A stretch of DNA of 64,000 nucleotides from Podocnemis expansa (lineage: Eukaryota; Chordata; Testudines; Podocnemididae), in NCBI GenBank assembly GCA_007922195.1, contig ML682092.1, forward strand, positions 229,272 to 293,271, read 5' to 3'. The translations under genes and the position numbers were made by a program. The notes under the pieces were generated by a model, which had not been told where the DNA came from, ran no database searches, and worked only from the letters and a program-made list of their open reading frames with translations. Below are positions 10,901-22,264 of this stretch, one piece after another. Every line of letters starts with the position of its first letter. Positions within the stretch are counted from its first letter, which is position 1.

Positions 10901-13900
10901 AGCCAGAAAGAGGAATGGTGCAGAGCCCAGGAGGCCAGTGGCACAGACCAGGGGGTCAGCCCGGGGGTTTGTTCTGCGTAGGCGCTTGGAGATCTCCACG
11001 CCTGCCCCCACTCCCAGGAAGCCAGTCACACAGGTGATGAGGCCAAAGATCAGGCTGTGAAGGCTGAGAGTGGAGGAAGTCAGAGGTTAGAAAACAGCCC
11101 TGAGAGCAGGGGGCCAGAGTTCAGAGGCCACCTTGGAGAGAAACAGGCTGATGATAAGGATCAGAGATCAGGGTACATTGGGGAGAAAAAGACACCAACA
11201 TCAGGGGGTCATAGTTCAGAGGTCACTATGGAGAGCTTGACCCAACAGTTTGGGTCAGAGTTCAGGGGACATCCGAGAAAGAACTGTACCAGAAAGCAGG
11301 GGTCAGAGTTCAAGGGGGTCACCAAGGCCTCACTGCCCTTATGGTGGGGGTGGAGTTAGAGTTCAGGGGTCATCAGGGAGAGAACAGCCCCAACAGTAGG
11401 GTCAGAGTTCAGGGGCTGACATGAAGGGAACTGCCCCAAACTGCAGCAGGGATCAGAGTTCAGAGGTCACCAGGGTAACTCCCTCTCCCAGGAAGGGGGG
11501 GCAGTGCAGATGAGGGATGGGACCAAGCCCTGTCCCCTGGGGTACTTACCTCTCCTCAGAGCTGCAGGCATCCCCATGGGTGCAAGGCCGGCACTGCCCC
11601 GCCGCTAGGCAGGAACGGTACAGGAAGGCCGGGGCCCACAGCGCCAGTGACCCTGTCACGAACGCCACTTCTGTGAAGCCCAATGACGACAGCACAAAGC
11701 TTCGGCTACACGGCAGGGGAGGAGATGTGAGTTCTTCTCACTGGCCCCTTCCAGCACTTCCAACTCCTCCCAGCTCCATGCTAACCTGTAGCCCCCACCC
11801 CATCATCCCTTGCCCCAGCCCCTGCTCCTCCCAGCGCCCACATCCTCTCCCCACTACCCTGCATCCCCCTCACTTGCGGATCAATGCCCGGATATCAGCA
11901 GCCCAGGAGGTGTAGCGCAGGGGGGAGCTGGAGTGACGCTCCACTGCCCCCCGTGGTGGTTCCCGCAGCACTGTGACCAGTAGCACCACAGCCAGCATGC
12001 CCAGCGCTGGGGTCACCTGTAGACAGAGTAACTTCCTGTAATAAGGAGGGATTTTATTATCTTTTACCAAGATGGGGGTATGCCTCAGTTTCCCCTGTGT
12101 GCTGCAGCTGAATTCCAGGCTGAGCTGCAGAAAGATCCTTCTGTAGAGAGGCTGAGGGCCCTTGCTGGCCCAGCCCTGCAAAGTCCCTTAAGGAGAGTGG
12201 CAGGGAAAGATCCCTGTGGGACAAGGGGGTCCTGCCCTGGGAGTGGGCTGCCTCCAGGGAGAGAGAGTCACGGGGGATCAGCAGACAGATGGTAGTCCCT
12301 CAAAGGTAGCCTCACAGGCTATTGTATCTGGCCCTCTCTCAGGACATCAGGGGAGCCACCAGACCAAGCAGCAGGGATTTTTGATGCAGTCAAGCAGTAC
12401 TGTCAGTCCTGTGATCCCTGCCAGAGGGGCCCGGGACAAGAGTCTCACCAGCATGTGACTCTTGCCCATCATAAAGGTGGTGATGGACTTGGTGGAGCCC
12501 CTAAGTAAGACCAACAGTCAGCAACAAAATACATACTGTTAGAGGTAGATTTTACTACTCGCTACCCTGAGGCTGTGGCTCTGTCCTCCACCTACGGCCC
12601 ACTGACACTGTGGTGGATGCGCTGCTGAACATTTTCAGCAGGGTAGGTTTCCTTGGGAGGACCTTACAGATCAATGGTCCAGTTTCATGTCTGCCTCCTT
12701 GAGAGCTTGTGGGAGAAGTGTGGGGTATGGTAATGGTATACCTGGGTTGCCCCCTTGAGTTACTCTATGAAAGAGGAGCGAAGGGGCCCCTAGACTTCGT
12801 GAGGGATGAATGGGAGATGAAGTCCTCTCCCAAGGGAGAGCCAATGGTGGAGTACATGGCTGGCTTTCCAGAAGCTCACTAACTCATAGGCCTGACTGGG
12901 AAAAACTTAGTCAGGGCCCAGGGGAAGCAGAAGGTCTGGTACAATTGCATCGCCCATACCTGGTCCTATTGTGCTTGGGACCAGGTGCTGGTTCTCATCC
13001 TGGTACAGATGAATAAGCTCCAGGTCACTTGGGATGGGCCCTTTAAGGTCGGCAAACAATTGAAGTAAGCTATATGGTATAACTGTCTCAGCCACTGGAG
13101 TATCATGTCAACACAATAGCATAAAGGGCCTGGTGCTGGCCATGTGTAGCTAATCAGAAGAGAAGGGGACGATCTAGTGGGTCTCCTTCCTGAGGTGGGA
13201 GCTGGCCTCCCATTGGGATGAGTTCCCCTCTCTGACCAGCTAACCCTGACCCAGTAAGCAGAAATCAAAGCAATCCTGTGTTCTCCAGAAAACTGAGGCT
13301 CACTAACCTGGCTGCCCAGCAGGTGGACATAGGAGCTAATGCTCCCATCATGTGTTCTCCATTTAGGTTCCCTGGAAAAACAGCCAAGGACCTGGAGAGA
13401 GAGGCCTCAAATATGCTGGCTGTAGGGACGATCCAGAGTCCACCATCCTCTCCTGTGGTGCAGCCCCCAAAGACAGGTCACTCAGAGTCTATGTGGACTA
13501 GAGGAAGCTTAATGCTGTCACTGTATCCAATGAGCACCCTGTTCCGAGGGCTGACAAGATCCTAGACAAACTGGGTGGGCCGTTACCCCACTATTACGTC
13601 ACAAAGAGCTACTGGCAGGTGCCGTGGAATATAGACTTCAGTATGAAATCCACTTTCACCACTCCAAGGGCTCTTTGAGCTCTTGGGTCTGCCTTTTAGT
13701 ATCAAGGGGGCATCTCCTACATTCCAGCACCTGGTGGAACAGTTACTAAGGGGCATGGAAGGCTTTGTCCTGGCATACATTGGTGATATCTGTGTTCTTA
13801 GCCAGATGAGGGACAAATGTGTTCCAAGCGAAGAGGCTGCTGGGTTGCTCCCATGAGGCAGAACTGACAGTAAAGTGAGGATGACAGAGAGGTTGTAGCT

Positions 13901-16900
13901 GGGACACACAGCAGGGAGTGACTGTAGAACCAGCCACAGTGACCTGAGACTGGCCCATTCCCTGAATCAATAATCAGGCCCAAGCCTTTATTGGTGTGGC
14001 AGAGCTTAACGAAGTGGAGATACTCTTGAGGTCTTCTCTGGCTGCTGCGTGTGTTTCAGTTCCCTCATGTGTTTCTCTGTATGTTGGTGAAGGGACTGAG
14101 GTGTGTGATCACAGCAGAGGTTACTGTGGACGGGCCTTCCCCAGCCAAATGTACGCAGACAAGCCAGCTTTGTCCTCCTGAGTTTGCCAGCTGAAACAGG
14201 TTGGGGCAGATGAAGAGGAGGGTGAGTGGGCCTCCTTGCTACGAAGGAAACAAAGGACTGGGGGATGGGGCGTGGCTAGCGTGGAAGAGGCCAGTCCCCA
14301 GTGAAAGGTCAGGGAAGTCAGGGGCTTTGAGGCTCCCCAGATTGTTGTTGCTGCTGTAATTTTTACATAATCTGCTACTGAAGTCTGCCTGCATTGTAAC
14401 TCTTGAGAGATAAAAAAACCTTCTGACTCCCGCACTGGCTCTGGCATGTAGGGCTCCCCAGGATCTCCTCTAGGCAGACTCACAGTGGGAGGCTCAAGGA
14501 AAGAGGGGGCCTGAATCCTCTGAGGCCAGAGTTGAGAAGCAGCTGCACTGAGGCATGGAGACCTGAAGGTGGGGGGCAGACTCCAAAGCATCAGTCCCAC
14601 CTGGCTACATCCTGAGTGGTTCCAGACTCAGTTCCTGGGGACTTCATCACATGGGGCTACCACTACTATCACTGCTGGAGCTCTGCACTTCACTTTAACT
14701 CCATAGCAGCTTCCTTCACCACACTGCACAAGAAGGGTAAGCTGGACAAGGGGGGTCTGGAGTGAGTAGTGCAGGGAACCATCTGTCTATAGAAGGCTCT
14801 GATCCAGGGGCTGGTTCCAGTAAATTCAAATGTTGACACACCCTTTCTGGTGATCACCAACACCTCACATACAGGGGTGGGTGCGGTGCTGATGCAAATG
14901 GACACCAAGGGTGGGGAAGACTCCTAAGGAAGAAGCTGCTGCCCCCAGAAACAGAACTATGCTGTCGTAGAGAAGGAGAGACTAGCTATTGGAGAGGAAG
15001 CCTTAAAAAGCTGAAGCTGTATCTATCTGGGCAGCATTTTACTAGCTACACAGACCTCTTCCCTCCAATGGGCTGCGTCAAATGAAAGAGGCTAATGCCA
15101 AGCTGCTGAAAGAAGTAGGACCCACCAGACTTATACCATGAAAGAAGTCTGTGTTAAAGGGGATAGAAATGTTACAGCTTATGCTCTGTCACGGAGAGGG
15201 GACCTGAACTTCCCCAGGTCACTGGCTGAGGTGACTTGCTCAGTTTGCTCTCAAAGAGGGGAAAGATGTGACAGACTGGGGGCATTTTCTCAATATTTGT
15301 ATGAATGCTTGTTTCCCCTGTGTGTTTCATGACTAACTGGGGGGGGATGAGAAAGTGTGTTTGATCTTTGCAGTACCCCCAGCGGACCAGGCGTGACTGC
15401 CTCCTAGCTGCTGGGGCCAGACCGTGATTGGACATTTTGTAACCAAGCAACTGAAGGTCAGGAAGTGGAAAGGTTGAGGCCAAGTTAGAATGAAGGACAG
15501 AGGGATGAGCTGGAGCGCCCCCCCCCCCCCCGTGAGCCATTTTGCCTCAGGGAGACAAAAAAGGATGGGTAGGGGCTGCTATAAGGAGGTGTAGAGGGAG
15601 AGAACCAGGGCTCAGGGTCCGATCACAATGGACACTGCTGTGACTCCCTGCGTCCTGTGCCCCCAGAACCATCTGTGCTGCAACCACATAACTAACAAAC
15701 CCTCCTGTTTTACACAAGCTGGTACTTGGCCCTTTGGGGGATGAATCAGGTGCCTGCAGGGTCCCACCCAGAGGACTCCCTGTGGGGAGCTCCCAACAGA
15801 ACAGGGCAATGAGCACTCTCAGAGCAGGACAAAGCCAGGGGGGCTGATGCCCTGATGTGAGGTAGCTCTGACAAGTGTGGTGCTTCAGGGGGTTCCTGCC
15901 TGACTCCATTTAGAGTGGTCCCCCCTGCACCCCAGGGCTGGACCCTGGGACACTGCCACCAGAACATCCAGCCTCTGTCCCTTGCCAGAGACATGCCCAA
16001 CCCACCAAGGACTGCCCCCCACCTGGGGGGAGGTAACTCAGCCCCACACTCACCCTTAGGGCCCAGTGCCAGTCAGCAGCCAAGTCCTTCACCTTAGAGC
16101 CCACGATATAGCCTAACCCACTGTGCGGGAGAGGAAAGACAGAGATAGGACTCACAGCTCTCCTCACAGCCCCAACACCCCCCACCCTATCTCCACTAAC
16201 CCTCCCCATCCACCACCTTCAATTGATGCCCCCACTTTGGAGGAGAGATCAGAACAGGACTCCTAGCCCACCAGCCCCATCCAAGTGCTCTCACAACACC
16301 AGTCTCAGCCTTCCCGATGCCCCCAGTTGCACTCACCTGCCGACAGGGATGGCAAAGTAGAAGAAGGCCAGCATGCGGCTACGCTGGTCGCTGATGAACA
16401 GGTCTGCGATGATGGTGGGGGCAATGGTGGAGTAGCTGGCCTCCCCCACCCCCACCAACCCCCGCGTCACCAGAAGCAGCCAAAACCGCTGGGGAAGAGG
16501 GAGAAATGGCACAGAGATGGTGACACACCCAGTGTACTTGGGAGCGCAAAGACCCCCAGGAATGGACAGCTCCCCCACAACCCCAACCCAGTCTGCATCA
16601 CCCCGTCTCCGTACCATGGGGTGCAACCTGCACCCCCACCCTCACTCAGGAAGCCCCCTCTCCCATGCACAGCACCCAACCCCCTCTTCACTCCTGGTCA
16701 GTCCCTGCCCACCCGTACCTCCTGAGGGATGAAACTGGAGCCCAGAGTGACAGCCGACCAGAAGGTGATGCCCAGGCAAAGCAGGCGCTTGCGGTCGTAC
16801 CGGTCACCCAGGTACCCGAAGATCGGGGCCAACACCATGTAGCTGCTGATGAACACTGGAAGAGAAGAGTGTGTTAGAACTGGGGCACAGCACAGCCCTT

Positions 16901-17512
16901 CCAGTGCCCCCATGCCAATGCCCCACGCTCCCTGCCTCAGCCCCCCGAGGGTGCCCCTCCACATTCACAGTCCATCTCTGGCCCCATCACTTTGGGATGT
17001 CTCCTTACCTGTCTGGAGGAGACCAGAGCTACTGTCCCCAATGCGAAAGAATGATTCAATGTCAGGCAGGATGCCTGGGGAAAATGGAGGGAGTTAGAAA
17101 GTGGGGAAAATCCCAGTGGACCCTGCAGCCACCCACCCCACCTCCCACTGCAGATGCAGCCAGCCAATGCAAGCGCCAACTCCTCCTCCAACAGGCAGTG
17201 CCCAGTTCCCACCACCCATCCAACTACAGCCCCCCATCTGCCTCCCACCAGAACAGGAAGACTCCCAGCCCCACACACAGCCCTCTGACCAGCCACGGTG
17301 AAGCGGTCCATGTAGTTGAGCAGGTTGATGTAGCAGAGGACAGCAACGATCATCACTGAGCGAGAGTAGGAAATCCCAGTGACAGCCTGCACGTCCCCCT
17401 CTGGCTGTTCCCTGTCTGCCCGTGCCCTCCCCTCTGCCACCTCCTCCTCGGTCTCATCTGCCTGGCTCAGGAACGGGGCAGTGTCAGGGTGGGCACCGCG
17501 CCGGGTCGCCAT
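7913..17512 (-). CDS. SPNS1: SPNS1, spinster homolog 1 lysosomal lysophospholipid transporter
   Basis: Twelve coding exons: 17512-17290, 17074-17009, 16855-16719, 16488-16337, 16120-16054, 12016-11874, 11705-11550, 11063-10865, 10749-10684, 8805-8707, 8606-8435, 8004-7913 (TGA). All borders are AG/GT, phases match and the sum is 1572 nt (523 aa); human SPNS1 is 528 aa. It is a major facilitator superfamily protein with about 12 membrane segments. TM1 follows [15 protein letters not shown], and exon 3 carries MFS motif A ([12 protein letters not shown]). Exon 4 has [17 protein letters not shown], exon 8 has [20 protein letters not shown], and the C-terminus ends PVSSVLI. The family exports lysophosphatidylcholine and lysophosphatidylethanolamine from lysosomes with protons (known). 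The ATG at 17512 has G at -3 and +4. Intron 5 (4 kb) is filled by a retroelement relic; intron 11 contains tandem copies of the exon 11 end. No frameshift or lost residue was seen. Confidence 0.97.
8116..8485 (-). repeat. Tandem repeat copying the end of SPNS1 exon 11 (about 4 units, 97-113 bp)
   Basis: The last about 50 nt of exon 11 (encoding [16 protein letters not shown]) plus following intron recur three more times inside intron 11, with units near 8331-8431, 8219-8330 and 8116-8218. Each copy still shows the CATCCAGG and CTGAGC blocks; translated copies read [15 protein letters not shown] and [15 protein letters not shown]. The splice donor GTATGT is kept only by the true exon; the nearest copy has GTGTAC. 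Confidence 0.85.
10114..10519 (+). mobile_element. hAT-like foldback element with central palindrome, 406 bp
   Basis: Ends CAATGTTCCCTGTAAGCTG and CTCTTAGAGGGAACATTG. A perfect 8-bp duplication CTGTGTAG flanks it (10106-10113, 10520-10527). A near-perfect palindrome occupies 10254-10311 around GGAGCATGCCCAG. Poly-G runs lie at 10398-10450. It sits in SPNS1 intron 9. Confidence 0.85.
11068..11490 (+). repeat. Degenerate ~50-bp minisatellite in SPNS1 intron 7
   Basis: About seven diverged units. The core GGTCAGAGTTCAGRGGTCA recurs near 11118, 11212, 11266, 11304, 11356, 11406 and 11456, usually followed by CACC...GAGAGAACAGCCCC. Spacing is 38-94 bp, mostly 50-54. Confidence 0.8.
12080..15200 (+). 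mobile_element. Decayed Ty3/gypsy retroelement, integrase upstream of RT (Gmr1-like)
   Basis: Antisense in SPNS1 intron 5. Reading 5' to 3': integrase zinc-finger CxxC part near 12390-12440 ([14 protein letters not shown]); integrase core near 12540-12700 ([14 protein letters not shown], then SRVGF); integrase C-terminal part near 12780-13060 ([32 protein letters not shown]). Then the RT N-terminal region near 13360-13470, the fingers (EEA/RKLNAVT) near 13495-13530, SYWQVP near 13605 and YIGDICVLS (in place of YIDD) near 13775-13800. Finally RNase H near 14840-15190 ([13 protein letters not shown], ending [15 protein letters not shown]). Many stops and frameshifts; an LTR-like piece interrupts RT and RNase H. 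The domain order is collinear and matches the Gmr1 group rather than canonical gypsy. Confidence 0.75.
13850..14600 (+). repeat. LTR-like insertion splitting RT from RNase H
   Basis: Non-coding block between the YIGD motif and RNase H. It contains TGTGTTTCAGTTCCCTCATG and, near 14410, GAGATAAAAAAACCTTCTGACTCC, which is close to 202-230 at the window start. Probably a solo LTR of a related element; borders uncertain. Confidence 0.35.
15262..15730 (+). repeat. LTR-like sequence after the gypsy RNase H
   Basis: Starts TGTGACAGACTGGGGGC right after the RNase H relic. It contains TTTCCCCTGTGTGTTTC, a phrase also seen (diverged) near 890, 9110 and 12090, and ends in a CCTCCTGTTTTACACA block typical of LTR 3' parts. 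Borders are approximate. Confidence 0.45.
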
Positions 17513-17899
17513 GGCTCAGCCTGAGCAGCTGCCTCACAGGGAACCCGGCTCCAGAGAGGGGTCTATGGGAAAGGGGGAGTTAGGAATCCTCTCCCCACAG
17601 CATGCCCTGCCCCATGACCTCATATACCTCTGTCACCCCCGCCCCCCTGATCTCCCACCCCTACCTCTGCCCCCCCAGACTCCTCACCTCATGACTCCAG
17701 TTTCTATACATCTAGGACCCCACATCCCACAGCCTCCTGCCCCCCCCATGTAGACTCCTCCTGCCATGATCCCCAGCCCCACACACACCATGACCCCCAC
17801 TCCACAGCCTCCTGTCTCCCTCCCCTCTGCTCTTTCAGACCCCCCACGACCCCAATTCCCACATCTATGACCCCCACTCCACAGCCTCCCGTCTCCCCT

Positions 17900-18500
17900 C
17901 TGCCCACCGAGACTTCTCTCCCCACGACCCCAATTCCCGCACCACCAATGGCAGCCGACGCACCCCGGCCTCTCTCCCGCGGCGGGGCGAGCGGCATGCA
18001 CTCATGTGACCTCCTCTTCGCCACCTGACCCACGGCGAGCCCCGCCCCTTCCGTAGCGTCGCCTCTGCCCCCGCGTACCCGCTGTCACCATAGCAACGGA
18101 AGAGTTCCGCCCCGCCCTCTTTGTAGCCCAGGCGTCACCCCGGCAACCGCAGGGCGAACCCCTGGCTTCCCGGGGCCGCCGTCACCATGGCAACCAGGGA
18201 CCCTAGCGTCATCGCCTTGACATCGCCAGTCACCCCGCCGGCCTGTGGCTCCCCGCACCCAGCGCAGCAGCCAGCCGCGTGTGACCCCGTGTGAGCCCCT
18301 CTCCCGGCCTGGGGTCCATGCAGGCCTCACAGGGCCCGACTCAGGCTCGGGGCCTGACGCCGGGCGAGAGAAGGGGCCCGGGGTGCTCCCCACTGCCGCT
18401 CTGCCCCGCCTGGGCAGTAAAGGGGGCCCGGAGGGACCCCCACCCCTCTGGCTGGGAGCACACCACCACCATCGGGTGGGAAGACTGGGATGAGTAGGGC
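17900..18500. promoter_or_regulatory. CpG-dense SPNS1 promoter region
   Basis: CpG-rich, TATA-less sequence directly upstream of the SPNS1 start codon, between the gene and a hAT-like insertion at 18495. It contains three spaced RFX X-box-like palindromes, listed separately. No divergent coding gene was recognised on the plus strand here. Confidence 0.6.
18084..18194. promoter_or_regulatory. Cluster of three RFX X-box-like sites
   Basis: GTCACCATAGCAAC at 18084-18097, GTCACCCCGGCAAC at 18134-18147 and GTCACCATGGCAAC at 18181-18194. All three fit the imperfect palindrome bound by RFX-family factors (GTNNCCATGGNAAC type), in the same orientation, 50 and 47 bp apart (start to start). The location in the SPNS1 CpG promoter suggests function; binding is inferred from sequence only. 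Confidence 0.6.
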
Positions 18501-18779
18501 TGCCAGATCCCAAAGCCCGGAAAGGAGGCCGGGGAAGTACGAAAAGGAGGCCCTTGGAGGACACATGGAGAAAACGTACTACGAATGGAATATTCTTCTG
18601 TTTTTAGGGGGCCCTGGAGCCCTTTCCCCTAAAAATAAGGTATTTTGTGCTTTCCAGCATACTTGAACCCCTATAAGCAAAAGGCCAGACAAAATTATGT
18701 ATTTTAAAATGCTTGCCAGACAGAGGATGTGAAGGGAAAAAGGACATGTCCTCCTTTTGCCTGACAGCTGGTAACCCTA
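18495..18779 (+). mobile_element. hAT-like element, 285 bp (TAGGGTTACCAGA family)
   Basis: Ends TAGGGCTGCCAGATCCCAAA and CTGACAGCTGGTAACCCTA; flanks GGGATGAG and GACATGAG resemble an 8-bp duplication. It is full of GGAGGAC/GTCCTCC motifs near both ends. It marks the upstream edge of the SPNS1 CpG region. Confidence 0.75.
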
Positions 18780-21700
18780 GACATGAGGGACTGTGCTGCA
18801 GGAAGCAGACTTCAGGCTGGGAGGGGGCTCTCCCCAGCAGCCAGTACAGGGCCTAAGTGGGGCACTAGAGAGCAGGCAAGAGCTGGGGGGGGTGTCTCCC
18901 CAGCAGTCACTGCTGGCTCCGGTGGTGCATTAGGGGGTGCAGTGTTGCAGGGGGAGGGGACAGTACCTGCAGCTGCTGTCCCCTTCCATTCCCCTGACTC
19001 CACTGCTCCATCTCATTGCGGGCTATCCCCACTCCTTGGCAGCCCACCTGGGGCCCTGATGCAGATCTTGTACCTGTCCAGTGAGGGTCTGCCCAGCGCC
19101 ACCCTTCCCTGACCTCACAGAAAGAGGTTTCCTTCCAGCCCCCCCCTCCCCCTCGCGCTATGAGCCGCACCCCTCTCCATGCAGACGCCTCACAGCCTCC
19201 CTGCTGCACAGATCTCTCAGTGCCCTCACTGCTGGTGCGACTGGCCCAGCACTCTGACTCCCTGGCTGAGCCTGCTCTGCTGGTGCTGGAGGGATGCAGT
19301 GTTGACACAGGCCCGGGAGAAGTCTTACTGGGGAGGCCAAATACCTGGAAGAAGTGCTGCAGTGCCAAGCCATGCTCTGGTGCCCCCTACCCCTGGCTGC
19401 CCCACTGCACCAGGCCTTGGTTCCCCAGCTGCACCACACCCACAGGACTGGTCTGCAACCGACCCTTCAGCAGCATGCCACATCCCTTTTGCTGCACAAG
19501 GGTTGGGCTATGATGGGAGGACAGCCCTGGCCATCTCTCTGCAGCCTGTGGGGCAGGTGGAACAGGTCCGTTCCTGGTGCTGGGCATCGAGTTGAGTGGC
19601 CCAGTCATGAATTTCCACTGGAGGCTGACCATGGTCACAACCAGCAGCCCCACATGGCCCAGCCTTTGCTGTCAAAAGAAACTTGTGCGCCATGCTGGCT
19701 GGTGCCGCCCATGTCCCTGTCTGTTCGAACTGCTGGACATGGTGCTGGCACTGTGGCTTGGCAGGCTGGGGAGCTCCTGATGCTGCTGGAGGCCTCTTGG
19801 GCTGTGGCCCTGACTTTCAACATCAATCCCACCACTTCCTGCAGACTCAGATGGATGAATCCCCCCACCCTCTCTGCACCCCAGGCCATGGTCCCATGCC
19901 CGGTTGAAGGCAGCTGGACGCCTGGCACTGCATGTCCTGGCACTGACAGCCAGGAAATTCTGGCTGGAGCAGGCAGAGGAACTGGGCGTCCAGGCTGCAT
20001 TCATGCTGGGGCATGGCTGCTGCGTCATCCGGGGTAGCCCCTGGGTCTATGGGGAGCTGGACTAGCTGCACTGCAGCATTTCCTGCAACCTGGGTGTGGG
20101 GCTGTGTCCACAGACAAGGCAGCACAAGGCACAGTGCAGGGCTGTCCTGTTCAACGGTTTGGCCTACCTAGAATAGCTACAGAATTCCCACTCTGTGAGC
20201 CCTGAGGCTGTGGGAGCCTTGGCAGACTGGGCTGGAATTAGTAGGAGCATGAGGAGATGCTGGCCCAGCTGCCCAATCCCATTTGGTTCTGGTATCAGCA
20301 CCTGGCCAAGACAATGCCCAGTCAGGCCCACTGTAGTAGTGGTAGGAGGCACAGGCCCAGCATCTGCCTATGCTCTGCCTCCTGGCTTGCTGCCACTTTT
20401 GGCCATTCATCAGTGTCCTGCAATTGCTCTTACCAGAGGGAAGCGCCCACCTGGAGATGCCAGAGCACACACCTGCTGGCCATGCTGCAGTACAACCATG
20501 ACCTGTGCTGACCTCTGACAGTGGCACAACTAAGCATTTTGGTGCCTGGAGTGCACCTGGAGCAAGCAGCAAGGAACATACCCTCAGACTGAGCAGTGAA
20601 ATGGGGCCACTTGATACGCACCAGGGGCAAAGCCCTGGTCGCCCCACCCTAGTTACAGCCCTGACCGCTGACCTCCCCTCCACAGGCCCCCTCCTCCCAA
20701 CTCCAGATCCTAACCCACCATCAGACCCCCCACTTCCCTCCCAGAGCTGGGAATGGAATCCAAAGGTATGTCCACACACAATGTTTAAATCAAAATAATA
20801 CTGGCTATTTCAATTTTAAAGGGTAGGTCCACATTATGTTTCCTTATTTCAAAATAAGGCTCTCCCTTCTTTCAAAATAAGGAAAGTCATTTTGATATAA
20901 AACCTAGTATTATATCAAAATGATGGTTAAATCAAAATTGTGATTTTGAAATAACACAGTGTGGATGTGTTACTTCAGTTTAACACTTTTTGCCCTTCTC
21001 CTTCCCAGGGTGTTTTCCTTTTTCTATACATTGGGTGGTGGCATGGCCCTTCCAGGAGGCCATGTTGCCACACCTCCCACAGTACCCCTCTCCTAAATCA
21101 AACTAGCAAGTTCTGTCCAAGGACATGCTAATTTGATATGAGTTTCTAGTGGGGATCTGTTAAATCAATTTAACTTAATTTGATTTAATTATTTGTATAG
21201 CTATTTTATAAAATCAATTTAACTGCCTATGTAAATCAATTTAACTGCCATAGCCCAAGAGTCCTGGCTCTCAACCCCCAATTCTAACCACTGGACCCTC
21301 CCAAGCTGGGACAGGACCCAGGCATCTGGGCATGCAATACTCACTAAGTAGCTGCAGCTGTCCCTGCACAGGAGTTTGCTTCTGCAGTCTGTTAACTGAT
21401 TGCATCAGTAGACATTCTCCCTGTGCTTTGAGTTCAATGCTTAAAGTGGGGGGCAATGCAGGGTTGGGGAAGTTGGGAGCATGGGGCTGGGGATGTTGTG
21501 GGGGGAAGAGGCTGGTGCTGGCAAGGGGGGGTGGGGTATACGGGAAGGGTGATTACCAATCCTTCCCTAGGACAGGTAGGCAGAGGCATGGGGCCTGCTC
21601 TCACAGATGATACCAGCCCCCTGACTAAAGATGAAAGCAGCCTCTTGGCCCTGCCAGGATACAAGGGGTTAAGGAACTATCACATGGGGCAAGGGAGGAA

Positions 21701-22264
21701 CGCCTGGAGGTGACACCCAGCTGGATGCGGAAGCAAAAGGGTGTGCAGGCAGGGACAGCTACAACTGCAAGGTGAGTAGGGCACACTCATGCCTGGGTTC
21801 TGTACCAGCTCTGGGGGGAAGTTGGTACCTTGGCTAGAGCGGGGGGCTAGCAGCCAGGATTGCTGGGTTCTATCCCTGGTCCTGGGAGAGGAGAGGAGAG
21901 GAGAGGAAGGGGGTCTGGTAGTAGTGGGTTAGAAGGGGTTGAACCTATGTTCCCTCTAAGGTGCACAGATGCATGACCCTGCATATAAAAAAAACTTGCC
22001 ATGTGAGGTTTTTTTCCATTCCTAGGCACAGGAAGGGCCAGGCTGGCAGTGCAGCCTGGGATTGGCCACAGGTAGCAGGCCGAGGCTGCAAGTTGAGCCA
22101 GGACAGGCCAGCAGAGCAGTGTAGGATCAGTCGGGGCAGGCCCAGGGCTGGGGAGGGTCAGGCTGGCAGCACAAAGAAGGACTTGGGGGGCCAGGCCTGA
22201 AGTGTGGAGGAGGACTGCCTAGGAAAGCACAGCTGCGGGGGAGCAGGCAGGGGGTTGCTATTCC
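18780..22264. other. Interval between SPNS1 promoter and NAT side, no gene recognised
   Basis: 19140-20500 is GC-rich with several medium-long but mutually shifted open frames and no start-to-stop gene that I can name; it may be a decayed gene. 20780-21240 is AT-rich with TCAAAATAA/AAATCAATTTAA runs. GAGAGGA repeats lie at 21890-21908. Confidence 0.4.

Noticed and set aside
19354..20037. 227-codon plus-strand frame
   Set aside because: No recognisable domain, poor codon pattern and competing frames over the same bases; kept only as a low-interest finding.
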